Origin: Gammaproteobacteria bacterium
GTDB lineage: Bacteria; Pseudomonadota; Gammaproteobacteria; Immundisolibacterales; Immundisolibacteraceae
Direction of reading: 5' to 3'
NCBI GenBank assembly: GCA_003526065.1
Contig: DQBD01000094.1
Span: 3,220-24,649 of the forward strand
Length of the DNA stretch: 21,430 nucleotides
Position numbers and translations under genes: made by a program. The notes under the pieces are model-generated. The model was given only the letters and a program-made list of their open reading frames with translations. It searched no databases and was not told where the DNA came from. Shown here piece after piece: positions 1-6,803 of the stretch; the stretch's first letter is position 1; each line of letters opens with the position of its first letter.

Positions 1-753
1 GACCAGCCGTTCGAGCGCCCGCAGCGCACAGCGGATGTCGCGGCACCGATGCAGGTGGCGCAGAGCGACGCCGACGATGACTTTGCGGAGTGGGAACAGG
101 AGATCACGCCGCAGATCAGTGATCCGTTCGAGCGCATCAATCGGGGTGTGTTCTGGTTCAACGATCAGGCGGACCGGTTCGTCATCAAGCCGGTGGCCAA
201 GGGATACGACTGGCTCCTGCCACAGCCGGTCAAGCGCGGCGTGAGCAACGTGTTCGACAACCTGTTCACGCCGGTGGTGGCGGTCAGCGACCTGCTGCAG
301 GGCAAGTTCCAGCACAGCGCCGAGGACGTTGGCCGCTTCGTGGTCAACAGCACCGTCGGCGTGGTGGGCATCTTCGATGTTGCCACCGGCTGGGGTCTGG
401 AGAAGCGGCATGAGGACATCGGCCAGGCGTTCGGTGCCTGGGGTATCGGCACCGGGCCGTATCTGGTGCTGCCGATCCTCGGGCCGAGCAACGTGCGCGA
501 CGGCGTGGGACTGGTCGGCAACTACTTCCTGCAGCCGCAGCACCACATCGCGGACGACGAGACGCGCTGGGGCGTCACCATCCTGGGTGGCATCGACGCC
601 CGCTACCGCCTGCTCGATGCCAGCACCGTGCTGGAGCAGGCGGCGCTGGACCGCTACGCCTTCGTGCGGTCTTCGTACATGCAGTACCGGCAGAACCTGG
701 TCGAGGACAAGGACGCCGGCCAGCCGGTTCCGGCTGCCAGCTTCGGTCAGTAG
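1..753 (+). CDS. mlaA: MlaA (VacJ) family outer-membrane lipid asymmetry lipoprotein, 5' end missing
   Basis: The reading frame is open from base 1, so the start codon and the expected lipoprotein signal peptide lie outside the window; 250 residues are visible. The core is typical of MlaA/VacJ: DPFERINRGVFWFND near the start, then DNLFTPVVAVSDLLQGK, GRFVVNSTVGVVGIFD and GTGPYLVLPILGPS. The known role of the family is to remove misplaced phospholipids from the outer leaflet of the outer membrane and pass them to MlaC and the MlaFEDB transporter. No other mla gene is visible here. The first in-frame ATG (base 49) is unlikely to be the true start, because the 16 codons before it are open and no signal peptide follows it. 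An intrinsic terminator follows the stop. Confidence 0.93.
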   Translation, partial: DQPFERPQRTADVAAPMQVAQSDADDDFAEWEQEITPQISDPFERINRGVFWFNDQADRFVIKPVAKGYDWLLPQPVKRGVSNVFDNLFTPVVAVSDLLQGKFQHSAEDVGRFVVNSTVGVVGIFDVATGWGLEKRHEDIGQAFGAWGIGTGPYLVLPILGPSNVRDGVGLVGNYFLQPQHHIADDETRWGVTILGGIDARYRLLDASTVLEQAALDRYAFVRSSYMQYRQNLVEDKDAGQPVPAASFGQ

Positions 754-786
754 CGCCGGTCACCCGATCCTGTCGGGCAAACAAGA

Positions 787-814
787 GGCCGCGGAGCGAT
801 CCGCGGCCTTTTTT
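787..814 (+). terminator. Rho-independent terminator after mlaA
   Basis: A perfect 9-bp stem (GGCCGCGGA / TCCGCGGCC) closes a GCGA tetraloop and is followed directly by six T. It lies 34 bases after the mlaA stop and before the racemase gene, so it should end mlaA transcription. Confidence 0.93.
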
Positions 815-884
815 GTATTCCCCGGTTGCCCGGCCTGTCGACATGCTCTGCCGGGCCGGCGTTGGTACAGTGTCGGCGCAATGA

Positions 885-899
885 TACCGATCGTTCGTT
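885..899 (+). promoter_or_regulatory. Operator-like 15-mer, copy 1 (upstream of racemase gene)
   Basis: TACCGATCGTTCGTT lies just before the AGGAG ribosome binding site (903-907) of the racemase gene. It matches 13 of 15 bases of an inverted copy at 3742-3756 near the FKBP gene. The shared core TACC(G/A)ATCGTTCG resembles the ACC...GGT palindromes bound by TetR-type repressors, but no such regulator is encoded in the window. The regulatory role is inferred from position and shape only. Confidence 0.3.
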
Positions 900-916
900 A
901 AACAGGAGCTGCGTCC

Positions 917-2056
917 ATGGGACCGCTGCACGGAGTCAAGGTGATCGAGATGGTGGGCCTCGGCCCCGGTCCGCTGTGCGCCATGTTGCTGGCGGACATG
1001 GGGGCGGAGGTGATACGCGTCGATCGACCGGGCGGGAACCTGTTCAGCGGCAGCAAGTCGGATCTGCTCGGGCGCAACCGACGGTCGCTGGCCGTGGACC
1101 TGAAGCATCCCGACGGGGTTGCCACCGTGCTGCGCCTGGTCGAGCGGGCGGATGCCCTGATCGAGGGCTTCCGCCCGGGCGTGATGGAGCGCCTGGGCCT
1201 GGGGCCGGATCGTTGTTTGGCGCGCAACGGCAAGTTGATTTACGGGCGCATGACCGGCTGGGGGCAGGATGGCCCGTTGGCGCAGGCCGCCGGTCACGAC
1301 ATCAACTACATCGCGCTGGCCGGCGTCTTGCACGCCATTGGCGAGCAGGGGGGCAGGCCGGTGCCGCCGCTGAACCTGGTGGGTGACTTCGGTGGCGGGG
1401 GCATGTTCCTGGCGTTCGGTATCGTCTGTGCGCTGCTGGAGGCGCAGCGGTCGGGGCTGGGGCAGGTGATCGACTGCTCGATGGTGGAGGGCAGCGCGGT
1501 GCTGATGGGCATGTTCTATGCCATGCAGCAGGCCGGCCGCTGGCAGGACGAGCGCGGCCGCAATATGCTCGACGGTGCCTCGCACTTCTACGGCACCTAC
1601 GAGACGGCCGACGGCAAGTGGGTGGCGGTGGGCGCCATCGAGCCGCAGTTCTACGCCACGCTGATCCGCGAGACCGACGCCGACCCGCAGCTGTTCGAGA
1701 ACCAGCACGACGCCGATGCCTGGCCCCGGCAACGGGCCGAACTGGCGCGCATTTTCAGGACCAAGACCCGTGACGCGTGGTGTGCCCTGCTCGAGGGCAG
1801 TGACGCCTGTTTCGCGCCGGTGCTGTCCCTGACCGAGGCGCCGCAGCATCCGCACAACGTGGCCCGCGGCAGTTTCGTCGAGGTGGACGGCATGCTGCAT
1901 CCGGGCCCCGCCCCGCGTTTCAGCCGTACGCCGGCGCAGGTGCGCCACGGCCCGCGACCGGTAGGGGCCGATTCGGAGGCCGTGCTCGCGGATTGGGGGT
2001 TCGATGCACAGCAGATCCGAAACCTGCTGCGCAGCGGGGCGGTGACCGCCGCCTAG
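917..2056 (+). CDS. Alpha-methylacyl-CoA racemase (class III CoA-transferase / CaiB-BaiF fold)
   Basis: A 379-residue protein of the CaiB/BaiF fold, opening with [18 protein letters not shown]. The residues known to be catalytic in mycobacterial MCR (His126, Asp156, Glu241) all have counterparts shifted by one: His127 in GHDINY, Asp157 in NLVGDFGGG and Glu242 in GAIEPQF. This supports a racemase/epimerase acting on 2-methyl-branched acyl-CoA esters rather than a true CoA-transferase. The usual role is conversion of (2R)- to (2S)-methylacyl-CoA so that beta-oxidation of branched or sterol side chains can proceed. AGGAG at 903-907 supports the ATG. The gene stands alone after the mlaA terminator and converges on rlmJ with 7 bases between stops. 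The natural substrate cannot be read from the sequence. Confidence 0.9.
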   Translation: MGPLHGVKVIEMVGLGPGPLCAMLLADMGAEVIRVDRPGGNLFSGSKSDLLGRNRRSLAVDLKHPDGVATVLRLVERADALIEGFRPGVMERLGLGPDRCLARNGKLIYGRMTGWGQDGPLAQAAGHDINYIALAGVLHAIGEQGGRPVPPLNLVGDFGGGGMFLAFGIVCALLEAQRSGLGQVIDCSMVEGSAVLMGMFYAMQQAGRWQDERGRNMLDGASHFYGTYETADGKWVAVGAIEPQFYATLIRETDADPQLFENQHDADAWPRQRAELARIFRTKTRDAWCALLEGSDACFAPVLSLTEAPQHPHNVARGSFVEVDGMLHPGPAPRFSRTPAQVRHGPRPVGADSEAVLADWGFDAQQIRNLLRSGAVTAA

Positions 2057-2063
2057 ACGGCGC

Positions 2064-2909
2064 TCATTCCGGCACCAGCCAGTCGACCGCGGCGGTGCCG
2101 CTGTCGGGCGCCAGAATCCGCGCCAGAACCGGCAGCGCGTCGCGTAGCTGGTCGGCGAAGCCCCACGGCGGGTTCATCACCAGGACCCCACACCCGTGCA
2201 GGATGCCGCCCTGCGGCAATGGTGTCAGGCGCAGTTCGACGGTCAGCAGGCGGCGCAGGCCGGCCGTCTTGAGCTGGCGCTTCAGACCGGCCAGCGGCCC
2301 CTCGTCCTTGAGCGGGTACCACAGGGCATAGCAGCCGGTGGCGAAGCGGCGGTGGGCGTCGATGAGCGCTTTGGCCAGGCGCGTGAACTCGCGCGGATCC
2401 TCGTAGGGCGGGTCGATGAGTGCCAGGCCCCGGCGCTCGCGGGGGGGCAGGTAGGCCGCCAGTGCCTGGTAGCCGTCCTGCCGGGCCACCGTGCAGCGTT
2501 GCCGACCGCGCAGGCACTCGTCGAGCGCCGCATGTTCGAGCGGGTTGAGTTCGCAGGCGACCAGCCGGTCCTGGGGGCGGGCCAGCGCGGCGGCCAGCAG
2601 GGGCGATCCGGGGTAGTGGTCGTGCGGCTGCGCTGCGGTGTCGGTGAGCGCGCCCAGAACCTCCAGGTAGTCGGTCAGGGCCGGTGGCAGGGAGCCCGTT
2701 GCCTCCCTGACAAGCTCGATGCCGGCGCGGTATTCGCCGGTTTTCTGAGCCGGCGGGCTGCGCAGGTCGTAGCGGCCGGCGCCGGCATGGGTGTCCAGAT
2801 ACAGCCAGGGGCTGTCCTTGCGCGACAGGCCGCGCAGCAGTGCCACCAGGCACACGTGCTTGACGACGTCGGCGAAATTGCCGGCGTGAAAGGCGTGACG
2901 GTAGTTCAT
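2064..2909 (-). CDS. rlmJ: 23S rRNA (adenine(2030)-N6)-methyltransferase RlmJ
   Basis: 281 residues, against 280 in E. coli RlmJ. It opens with the family signature MNYRHAFHAGNFADVVKHV. The SAM-binding motif I region is LDTHAGAGRYDL (about residues 38-49). ACELNPLEH follows at about 118-126, and the catalytic DPPY motif at 166-169 within ALIDPPYEDP is typical of N6-adenine methyltransferases. The known role is methylation of A2030 in 23S rRNA before ribosome assembly. No clear Shine-Dalgarno sequence precedes the ATG. Instead a 13-bp hairpin ends four bases before it (see 2914-2950). The gene lies 54 bases downstream of the FKBP gene and may share its transcript. Confidence 0.95.
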   Translation of the reverse strand: MNYRHAFHAGNFADVVKHVCLVALLRGLSRKDSPWLYLDTHAGAGRYDLRSPPAQKTGEYRAGIELVREATGSLPPALTDYLEVLGALTDTAAQPHDHYPGSPLLAAALARPQDRLVACELNPLEHAALDECLRGRQRCTVARQDGYQALAAYLPPRERRGLALIDPPYEDPREFTRLAKALIDAHRRFATGCYALWYPLKDEGPLAGLKRQLKTAGLRRLLTVELRLTPLPQGGILHGCGVLVMNPPWGFADQLRDALPVLARILAPDSGTAAVDWLVPE

Positions 2910-2913
2910 GGCC

Positions 2914-2950
2914 GGCGGGCAGGTCGGGCGAGTGCGTCGACCCGCCCGCC
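2914..2950 (-). repeat. Long GC-rich inverted repeat between the FKBP gene and rlmJ
   Basis: On the minus strand GGCGGGCGGGTCG (2950-2938) faces CGACCTGCCCGCC (2926-2914) across an 11-base loop. All 13 positions pair, one as a G-U wobble. No T tract follows, so it is not a standard terminator. It ends four bases before the rlmJ ATG and covers the place where a ribosome binding site should be. Confidence 0.75.
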
Positions 2951-2963
2951 CCGCATGTGCTGG

Positions 2964-3641
2964 TTACTTGCCGGATTCGATGTCCAGCAGTTCGATTTCG
3001 AACACCAGGGTCTGGTTGGGACCGATGGCGCGCCCGGCGCCCTCGGTGCCATAGGCCAGTTCCGGTGGCAGCACCACTTCCCACTTCGAGCCCTCGGGCA
3101 TCAGTGCCAGGGCTTCCTGCCAGCCGGGAATGATCTGGTTGACCTGGAAGCTGACGGGCTCGCCGCGCGTGTAGGAGTTGTCGAACTCGGTGCCATCCGG
3201 CAGCGTGCCCCGATAGTTGACCTTGACGGTGTCGGTGGCCTTGGGCTTCGTGCCCTTGCCGGCGTCCAGCACGCGGTAGAGCAGGCCGGAATCGGTTTTC
3301 TTGACCCCGCTCTTCTTGGCGTAGTCGGCGCGGAACGCAGCGCCATCCTTGGAATTCTGGTCAGCCAACGCCTTGGCCTGGCCTTCCATGTCCGAGCGCA
3401 GCTTGTCCAGGGCGGCCTGCAGGGCGGCCGGCTCGGCCGCCGGTTCCTTGCCGGCCAGGGCATCCTGAACACCCTGCGCGGCGGCGGCCGGATCCAGGGT
3501 CAGGCCATCACGCTTTGCGTTGGCGCCGAACTGGTAGCCGATGGCGTAGGCCGCCTTCTGGGCGTCTGTGTCGAGTCCGGCGGCTGTGATGGCGGGCGAC
3601 ACGAGGGTGAGCAGGGCCACTGGCAGGGCGATACGAAGCAT
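2964..3641 (-). CDS. fkpA: Periplasmic FKBP-type peptidyl-prolyl cis-trans isomerase (FkpA/Mip-like)
   Basis: 225 residues. The first 20 or so (MLRIALPVALLTLVSPAITAA) look like a Sec signal peptide with cleavage near the Ala-Ala, placing the mature protein in the periplasm. Residues of about 22-115 form the helical FKBP_N dimerisation region (YAIGYQFGANAKRDG, then a charged helix with QALADQNSKDGAAF-type spacing). The C-terminal FKBP domain holds VKVNYRGTLPDGTEFDNSY, VNQIIPGWQEAL and LAYGTEGAGRAIGPNQTLVFE, with the aromatic pocket residues in place. The family catalyses proline isomerisation and acts as a chaperone for envelope proteins. It might equally be called Mip or FklB-like; the signal peptide favours FkpA/Mip. 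The likely promoter region holds two small palindromic motifs. Confidence 0.92.
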   Translation of the reverse strand: MLRIALPVALLTLVSPAITAAGLDTDAQKAAYAIGYQFGANAKRDGLTLDPAAAAQGVQDALAGKEPAAEPAALQAALDKLRSDMEGQAKALADQNSKDGAAFRADYAKKSGVKKTDSGLLYRVLDAGKGTKPKATDTVKVNYRGTLPDGTEFDNSYTRGEPVSFQVNQIIPGWQEALALMPEGSKWEVVLPPELAYGTEGAGRAIGPNQTLVFEIELLDIESGK

Positions 3642-3700
3642 GGCGATCTCGGTAGGCGGTGGAGGAAGCGCGACGCATTCAGGCGCGGCGGGTCATGATC

Positions 3701-3725
3701 CCACACTATGGCTTGTTCAGTGTGG
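3701..3725. repeat. 25-base dyad CCACACT-N11-AGTGTGG
   Basis: A perfect 7-bp inverted repeat with an 11-base centre lies 60-84 bases upstream of the FKBP start codon, where a regulator could bind. No T tract follows on either strand. Function is unknown; the match could be chance. Confidence 0.4.
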
Positions 3726-3741
3726 CCGCGGCGCGCTATAA

Positions 3742-3756
3742 ACCGAACGATTGGTA
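3742..3756 (-). promoter_or_regulatory. Operator-like 15-mer, copy 2 (upstream of the FKBP gene)
   Basis: Read on the minus strand this is TACCAATCGTTCGGT, 13 of 15 identical to the copy at 885-899. The inner 14 bases fit the symmetric pattern ACCRAWCGWTYGGT, as expected for a dimeric repressor site. It lies about 100 bases upstream of the FKBP start codon. Which regulator binds, if any, is unknown. Confidence 0.3.
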
Positions 3757-3899
3757 ATGCAGGCGACGCGCGGTGGCTGTGGTGCGTCGTGCGCGCGGCG
3801 GCGTGCTGCAGGGGCGCGCTGTGTGTTTGCTCGCCGCCGATGGCAGCGACGCAGGCCGGTTCGATGCTATCTGCCTCGGGAGGGTTGGGTAGGCGCGCG

Positions 3900-3929
3900 G
3901 TTGACAATCATTCGCATCTGTAATGGAAT
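3900..3929 (+). promoter_or_regulatory. bfd promoter with overlapping Fur-box-like sequence
   Basis: TTGACA (3901-3906), a 17-base spacer and TGGAAT (3924-3929, 4 of 6 matches) make a sigma70-type promoter. GTTGACAATCATTCGCATC (3900-3918) covers the -35 box and resembles Fur boxes of the AATGAGAATCATT type, with the AATCATT centre intact. Fur-iron binding here would block RNA polymerase, so bfd should be expressed under iron shortage, as is known for bfd in other proteobacteria. The Fur call is by eye. Confidence 0.6.
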
Positions 3930-3969
3930 GCAACTCAGGACTAGGCTGTGTGCCGGGGGTGCCAGACCC

Positions 3970-4173
3970 ATGTACGTGTGTGTGTGTCACGGTGTGACCG
4001 ATCGAGCCATAGCGCAGGCGGCGCAGGAAGGCGCGTGCAGTTTGGGCGAGCTGGCGCAGAGCCTGCGCGTGGCCACCTGCTGTGGAAAGTGTGCGGAGCT
4101 GGCGCAAAGCCTGCTCAAGGCGGCCGACCAGGCGACGCCGGAGGCACCGGCATGGCTGGCGGGCGTGACCTGA
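3970..4173 (+). CDS. bfd: Bacterioferritin-associated ferredoxin Bfd
   Basis: 67 residues beginning MYVCVCHGVTDRAI. The four cysteines that bind the [2Fe-2S] cluster in known Bfd proteins are present at the expected numbers: Cys4, Cys6, Cys38 and Cys41 (C-x-C and C-x2-C). Known Bfd binds bacterioferritin and passes electrons to its ferric core so that Fe(II) can be released. The frame is open for 73 codons upstream, but the family alignment fixes the start at this ATG. The upstream stretch has no family features and contains the promoter. Only a weak G-rich ribosome site (near 3955-3960) precedes it. bfr follows after a terminator, so the two partners can be expressed separately. Confidence 0.95.
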   Translation: MYVCVCHGVTDRAIAQAAQEGACSLGELAQSLRVATCCGKCAELAQSLLKAADQATPEAPAWLAGVT

Positions 4174-4199
4174 CGCGGCCGGGAAGGCACAGTTGAATC

Positions 4200-4225
4200 A
4201 AGGGGGCGTTTTGCCCCCTTTTTTT
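4200..4225 (+). terminator. Rho-independent terminator between bfd and bfr
   Basis: AAGGGGGC (4200-4207) pairs with GCCCCCTT (4213-4220) across a GTTTT loop, and the T run extends to 4225. It should end bfd transcription and insulate bfr. Confidence 0.92.
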
Positions 4226-4286
4226 GTTGTCGCTGCGATGTCGGGATCGGGTCGCCGCGTGCGCCGGGCGAACGGTGCCGAGTGCC

Positions 4287-4292
4287 TATAAT
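4287..4292 (+). promoter_or_regulatory. Likely -10 box of the bfr promoter
   Basis: A perfect TATAAT lies 35 bases upstream of the bfr ATG and downstream of the bfd terminator. No recognisable -35 hexamer stands 16-18 bases before it, so an activator or another contact may be needed. No Fur-box-like sequence is seen near it. Confidence 0.55.
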
Positions 4293-4327
4293 GGCCAGTC
4301 CCCCACGCCAGCCTGGAGAACTGTCCG

Positions 4328-4798
4328 ATGAAAGGCGACGCCAAAGTCATCGATTACCTGAACCGCGTCCTCAAGAACGAGCTGACTGCCATCAACCAAT
4401 ACTTTCTGCACGCCCGCATGGCGGAAAACTGGGGTCTGGAGCGGCTCAACAAAAAGGAATACGAGGAATCCATCGACGAGATGAAGCACGCCGATGCGTT
4501 GATCAAGCGCGTGCTGTTTCTCGACGGGCTGCCCAACCTGCAGGACCTGGGCAAGCTGTACATCGGCGAGAACGTCAAGGAGCTGCTCGAATGCGACCTG
4601 CGCCTGGAGCGCGAGGCCATGCCGGTGCTTCGTGAGGGTATCGGGTACTGCGAACAGGTGAACGACTACATCAGCCGGGAGCTGCTCGAGGACATCCTGG
4701 AAAGTGAGGAAGAGCACGTCGACTGGCTGGAAACCCAGCTGGCGCTGCTCGACAAGCTGGGTGAGCAGAACTACCTGCAGTCGATGATGCATGGCTGA
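4328..4798 (+). CDS. bfr: Bacterioferritin
   Basis: 156 residues, close to E. coli Bfr. All six ferroxidase-centre ligands are at the standard positions: Glu18, Glu51, His54, Glu94, Glu127 and His130. Met52, the axial ligand that binds haem between two subunits, is also present. This is therefore a catalytically complete, haem-binding subunit of the 24-mer iron store. GGAGAA (4315-4320) sits seven bases before the ATG. The gene has its own likely promoter after the bfd terminator. Its last eight bases overlap the start of the next reductase gene, which suggests one transcript and translational coupling. Only one bfr gene is seen here; many proteobacteria carry a second, haem-less form elsewhere. 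Confidence 0.97.
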   Translation: MKGDAKVIDYLNRVLKNELTAINQYFLHARMAENWGLERLNKKEYEESIDEMKHADALIKRVLFLDGLPNLQDLGKLYIGENVKELLECDLRLEREAMPVLREGIGYCEQVNDYISRELLEDILESEEEHVDWLETQLALLDKLGEQNYLQSMMHG

Positions 4799-5966
4799 GC
4801 CCGTTGCCATGCCTGTGCCGGAGGCATTGTTCGCGTCGCTGCGGGTCGGTGGTGTGGAGTTGCCCAACCGCATCGCCATGGCGCCCATGACGCGTTCGTT
4901 CTGTGGCCCGCAGGGTGTGCCGGACGCCGCCGTGGCGCGTTACTACGCCGCCCGCGCGGCGACCGGCACCGGCCTGCTGTTCACCGAAGGTACGGTGGTC
5001 GACATGGCGTCGGCGCGTGGGTACCGGGGCGTGCCCGGGTTGTGTGACGACGCCCAGGAAGCGGCCTGGCGGGCGGTGGTCGATGCCGTGCATGCCGCCG
5101 GTGGGCGCATCATGGTGCAGTTGTGGCATTGCGGGCGGCTGGCGCATCCGCGTGCGACCGGCGACGCCCAGCCGTTGGCGCCCAGTGCGCTGACGGCCAG
5201 TGGTCCGTACATCGATGCGGCGGATCCGGGCACCTTCGACGGCCATCTTGCCTACGTCGAGCCGCGGGCGATGACGCAGACCGACATCGATGCCGTGGTG
5301 GCAAGCTTCGCGCAGGCTGCGGCGCGTGCGCGGCGGGCCGGTTTCGATGGTGTGCTGTTGCACGGAGCCAGTGGCTACCTGATCCATCAGTTTTTCAATC
5401 CTGACAGCAACCGCCGCCAGGATGACTACAACGGCGACGCGGCTGCCCGGGCGCGATTTGCGTGTGAAGTGGTGGCCGCGGTGCGCGGCGAACTGGGCGG
5501 TGAGGTTCCGCTGCTGATGGGGCTGTCGCAGTTCGCCGTGAATGACTTCGCCGCCAAGACCTGGCATACGCCGGTGGAACTGGCGGCAACGGTGCAGTGC
5601 CTGAAGGCCGCCGGTGTCGACGGCTTTCACGTGGCGGCGCACCGTATCGACACACCGGCTTTCGCAGTGGACGCAGACCCCCAGCAGCGCAGTCTGGCCT
5701 GGCACGTGCGTCAGCTCAGCGGTCTGCCGGTCAGCGCCGCCGGTGGGGTCACCTACAGCACCAGCATCGGCGAGTCGCTGATGGGTGCCGACAGCCAGGT
5801 GACCGATCCGGCCGAGGCGGCCGCGGCGCTGCAGGCGCAGGCGGTGGACCTGATCGCCGTCGGCCGCGCCATGCTGGCCAACCCGGACTGGACGGCCAAG
5901 GTACGGGCCGGGCGATGGCGCGAACTGACGCCGTTTCGGCGCGAGATGCTGGCCAGCCTGGTGTGA
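4791..5966 (+). CDS. Old Yellow Enzyme family NAD(P)H:flavin oxidoreductase
   Basis: 391 residues forming an FMN-binding TIM barrel of the Old Yellow Enzyme family. Signatures: [12 protein letters not shown] (24-35, flavin contact), [12 protein letters not shown] (109-120, Gln110 and Trp112), [19 protein letters not shown] (191-209), SAAGGVTYS and [11 protein letters not shown] (FMN phosphate end). Members reduce the C=C bond of alpha,beta-unsaturated carbonyls or nitro compounds. His191 and the proton-donor Tyr196 are present, but the second residue of the usual His/Asn or His/His pair is Ser194. The ATG overlaps the bfr stop by eight bases and has no clear ribosome site, so it probably relies on coupling. 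Another in-frame ATG is at 4809-4811. The natural substrate is unknown. Confidence 0.9.
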   Translation: MAEPVAMPVPEALFASLRVGGVELPNRIAMAPMTRSFCGPQGVPDAAVARYYAARAATGTGLLFTEGTVVDMASARGYRGVPGLCDDAQEAAWRAVVDAVHAAGGRIMVQLWHCGRLAHPRATGDAQPLAPSALTASGPYIDAADPGTFDGHLAYVEPRAMTQTDIDAVVASFAQAAARARRAGFDGVLLHGASGYLIHQFFNPDSNRRQDDYNGDAAARARFACEVVAAVRGELGGEVPLLMGLSQFAVNDFAAKTWHTPVELAATVQCLKAAGVDGFHVAAHRIDTPAFAVDADPQQRSLAWHVRQLSGLPVSAAGGVTYSTSIGESLMGADSQVTDPAEAAAALQAQAVDLIAVGRAMLANPDWTAKVRAGRWRELTPFRREMLASLV

Positions 5967-5998
5967 GCGACGCGGGTTCCGGTCGTCTGTCCTCTGCC

Positions 5999-6673
5999 AT
6001 GCGGCGGCAGCCGGAACCCGAGTTGATGGACGACGCCGTGCAGGCGGCGGCCTATGCGCAGGGCGATTTCGCAATCGCGCATCAGTTTCTGGTGGACCAG
6101 GCGGGCCGGCTGCTCGGTGACCTGCCGCCGGAGGCCCGGGCGCTGGATCTGGGCTGCGGGCCGGGCGATGTGACGGTGCGCTTCGCCCGGGCCTGGCCGG
6201 GTTGGCATATCGACGCCGTCGATGGCGCCGAGGCCATGCTGGCGCTGGCCCGGGCGCGGCTGCGGGCCGAAGCGTTGCAGGCGCGCGTGCGGCTGTACCG
6301 CGCCGTGTTGCCGCATGACCCGCTGCCCGGCAGCGGGTACCAGGTCGTACTGTCCAACAGTCTGCTGCATCATCTGCACGACCCGCAGGTGCTGTGGTCG
6401 GCGGTGCGTGCCGTGGCCGCACCGGCAGCGGCCGTGTACGTGACCGACTTGCGCCGCCCGGCCGACGAGGCCGAGCTGCACCGGTTGATCGAAACGTACG
6501 GTGCCGGCGGGCCGGCGGTGTTGCAGCGCGATTTCGCCGCCTCGCTGCGCGCTGCGTTCACGGTGCAGGAAGTGCGCGGCCAGCTGGCCGCGGCCGGGCT
6601 GGCGGGCCTCGATGTGCTGGCGCTCACCGACCGCCACCTGGCGGTGGTCGGCTGCCTGCGCCTGGCGTGCTGA
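5999..6673 (+). CDS. Class I SAM-dependent methyltransferase, unknown substrate
   Basis: 224 residues with a Rossmann-type methyltransferase core: motif I ALDLGCGPGDVTVRFA, the acidic end of strand 2 in IDAVDGAEAMLALAR, and LSNSLLHHLHDP at motif IV. It opens MRRQPEPELMDD, a start I associate with a group of uncharacterised gammaproteobacterial methyltransferases. The C-terminal LALTDRHLAVVG fits the last strand of the fold. An in-frame GTG at 5963 would overlap the reductase stop (GTGA) and add 12 residues without family features. I chose the ATG because of the EPELMDD opening; neither start has a good ribosome site. It probably ends the bfr-reductase-methyltransferase transcript, though no terminator is seen after it. 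I cannot assign the substrate. Confidence 0.8.
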   Translation: MRRQPEPELMDDAVQAAAYAQGDFAIAHQFLVDQAGRLLGDLPPEARALDLGCGPGDVTVRFARAWPGWHIDAVDGAEAMLALARARLRAEALQARVRLYRAVLPHDPLPGSGYQVVLSNSLLHHLHDPQVLWSAVRAVAAPAAAVYVTDLRRPADEAELHRLIETYGAGGPAVLQRDFAASLRAAFTVQEVRGQLAAAGLAGLDVLALTDRHLAVVGCLRLAC

Positions 6674-6724
6674 GCGTGGTTCGCGCCGACACGGGCCGGG
6701 TGTCCTTGGGGACGACGGGAGCGG

Positions 6725-6744
6725 GGCGCCTATAATTGGGCGCC
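6725..6744 (+). promoter_or_regulatory. Likely aldolase promoter, TATAAT framed by two GGCGCC palindromes
   Basis: A perfect TATAAT (6731-6736) lies between GGCGCC copies at 6725-6730 and 6739-6744. The best -35 candidate, TTGGGG (6706-6711), is weak and has a 19-base spacer. Transcription would start near 6743, about 60 bases before the aldolase ATG. Confidence 0.55.
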
Positions 6745-6803
6745 TCATCGCCACCGTACTCTCCCGCCGTGGCGCGGTTCAGACCCTGTTCAAGGAGCTT
6801 TTG

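Larger units (their letters stand above)
3642..3969. other. Divergent intergenic region between the FKBP gene and bfd
   Basis: 328 bases without a convincing gene. It holds a 25-base dyad (3701-3725), an operator-like 15-mer (3742-3756) and an iron-type promoter with a Fur-box-like sequence (3900-3929). I see nothing recognisable from about 3757 to 3899. Short open frames here show no protein family features. Confidence 0.7.

Noticed and set aside
862..890. TTGGTA-17-TACCGA as promoter of the racemase gene
   Set aside because: Both hexamers match the consensus poorly; I could not separate it from chance, and it overlaps the operator-like motif.
575..1948. A 457-codon open frame on the minus strand opposite mlaA and the racemase gene
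   Set aside because: It is His/Arg/Gln-rich, with no domain, and is fully antisense to genes with intact catalytic motifs.
2053..3084. A 343-codon open frame on the minus strand across rlmJ and the FKBP gene
   Set aside because: It is Arg/Pro/Gly-rich with no family features and overlaps two well-recognised genes in another frame; typical shadow of GC-rich coding DNA.
3708..3923. A 71-codon open frame in the gap before bfd as a possible small gene
   Set aside because: No ribosome site, no family features, and it crosses the bfd promoter; composition resembles noncoding GC-rich DNA.
3751..3969. N-terminal extension of Bfd by 73 codons upstream of the chosen ATG
   Set aside because: It has no family similarity, would read through the promoter and Fur-box-like site, and the Cys4/Cys6 numbering of Bfd fits only the downstream ATG.
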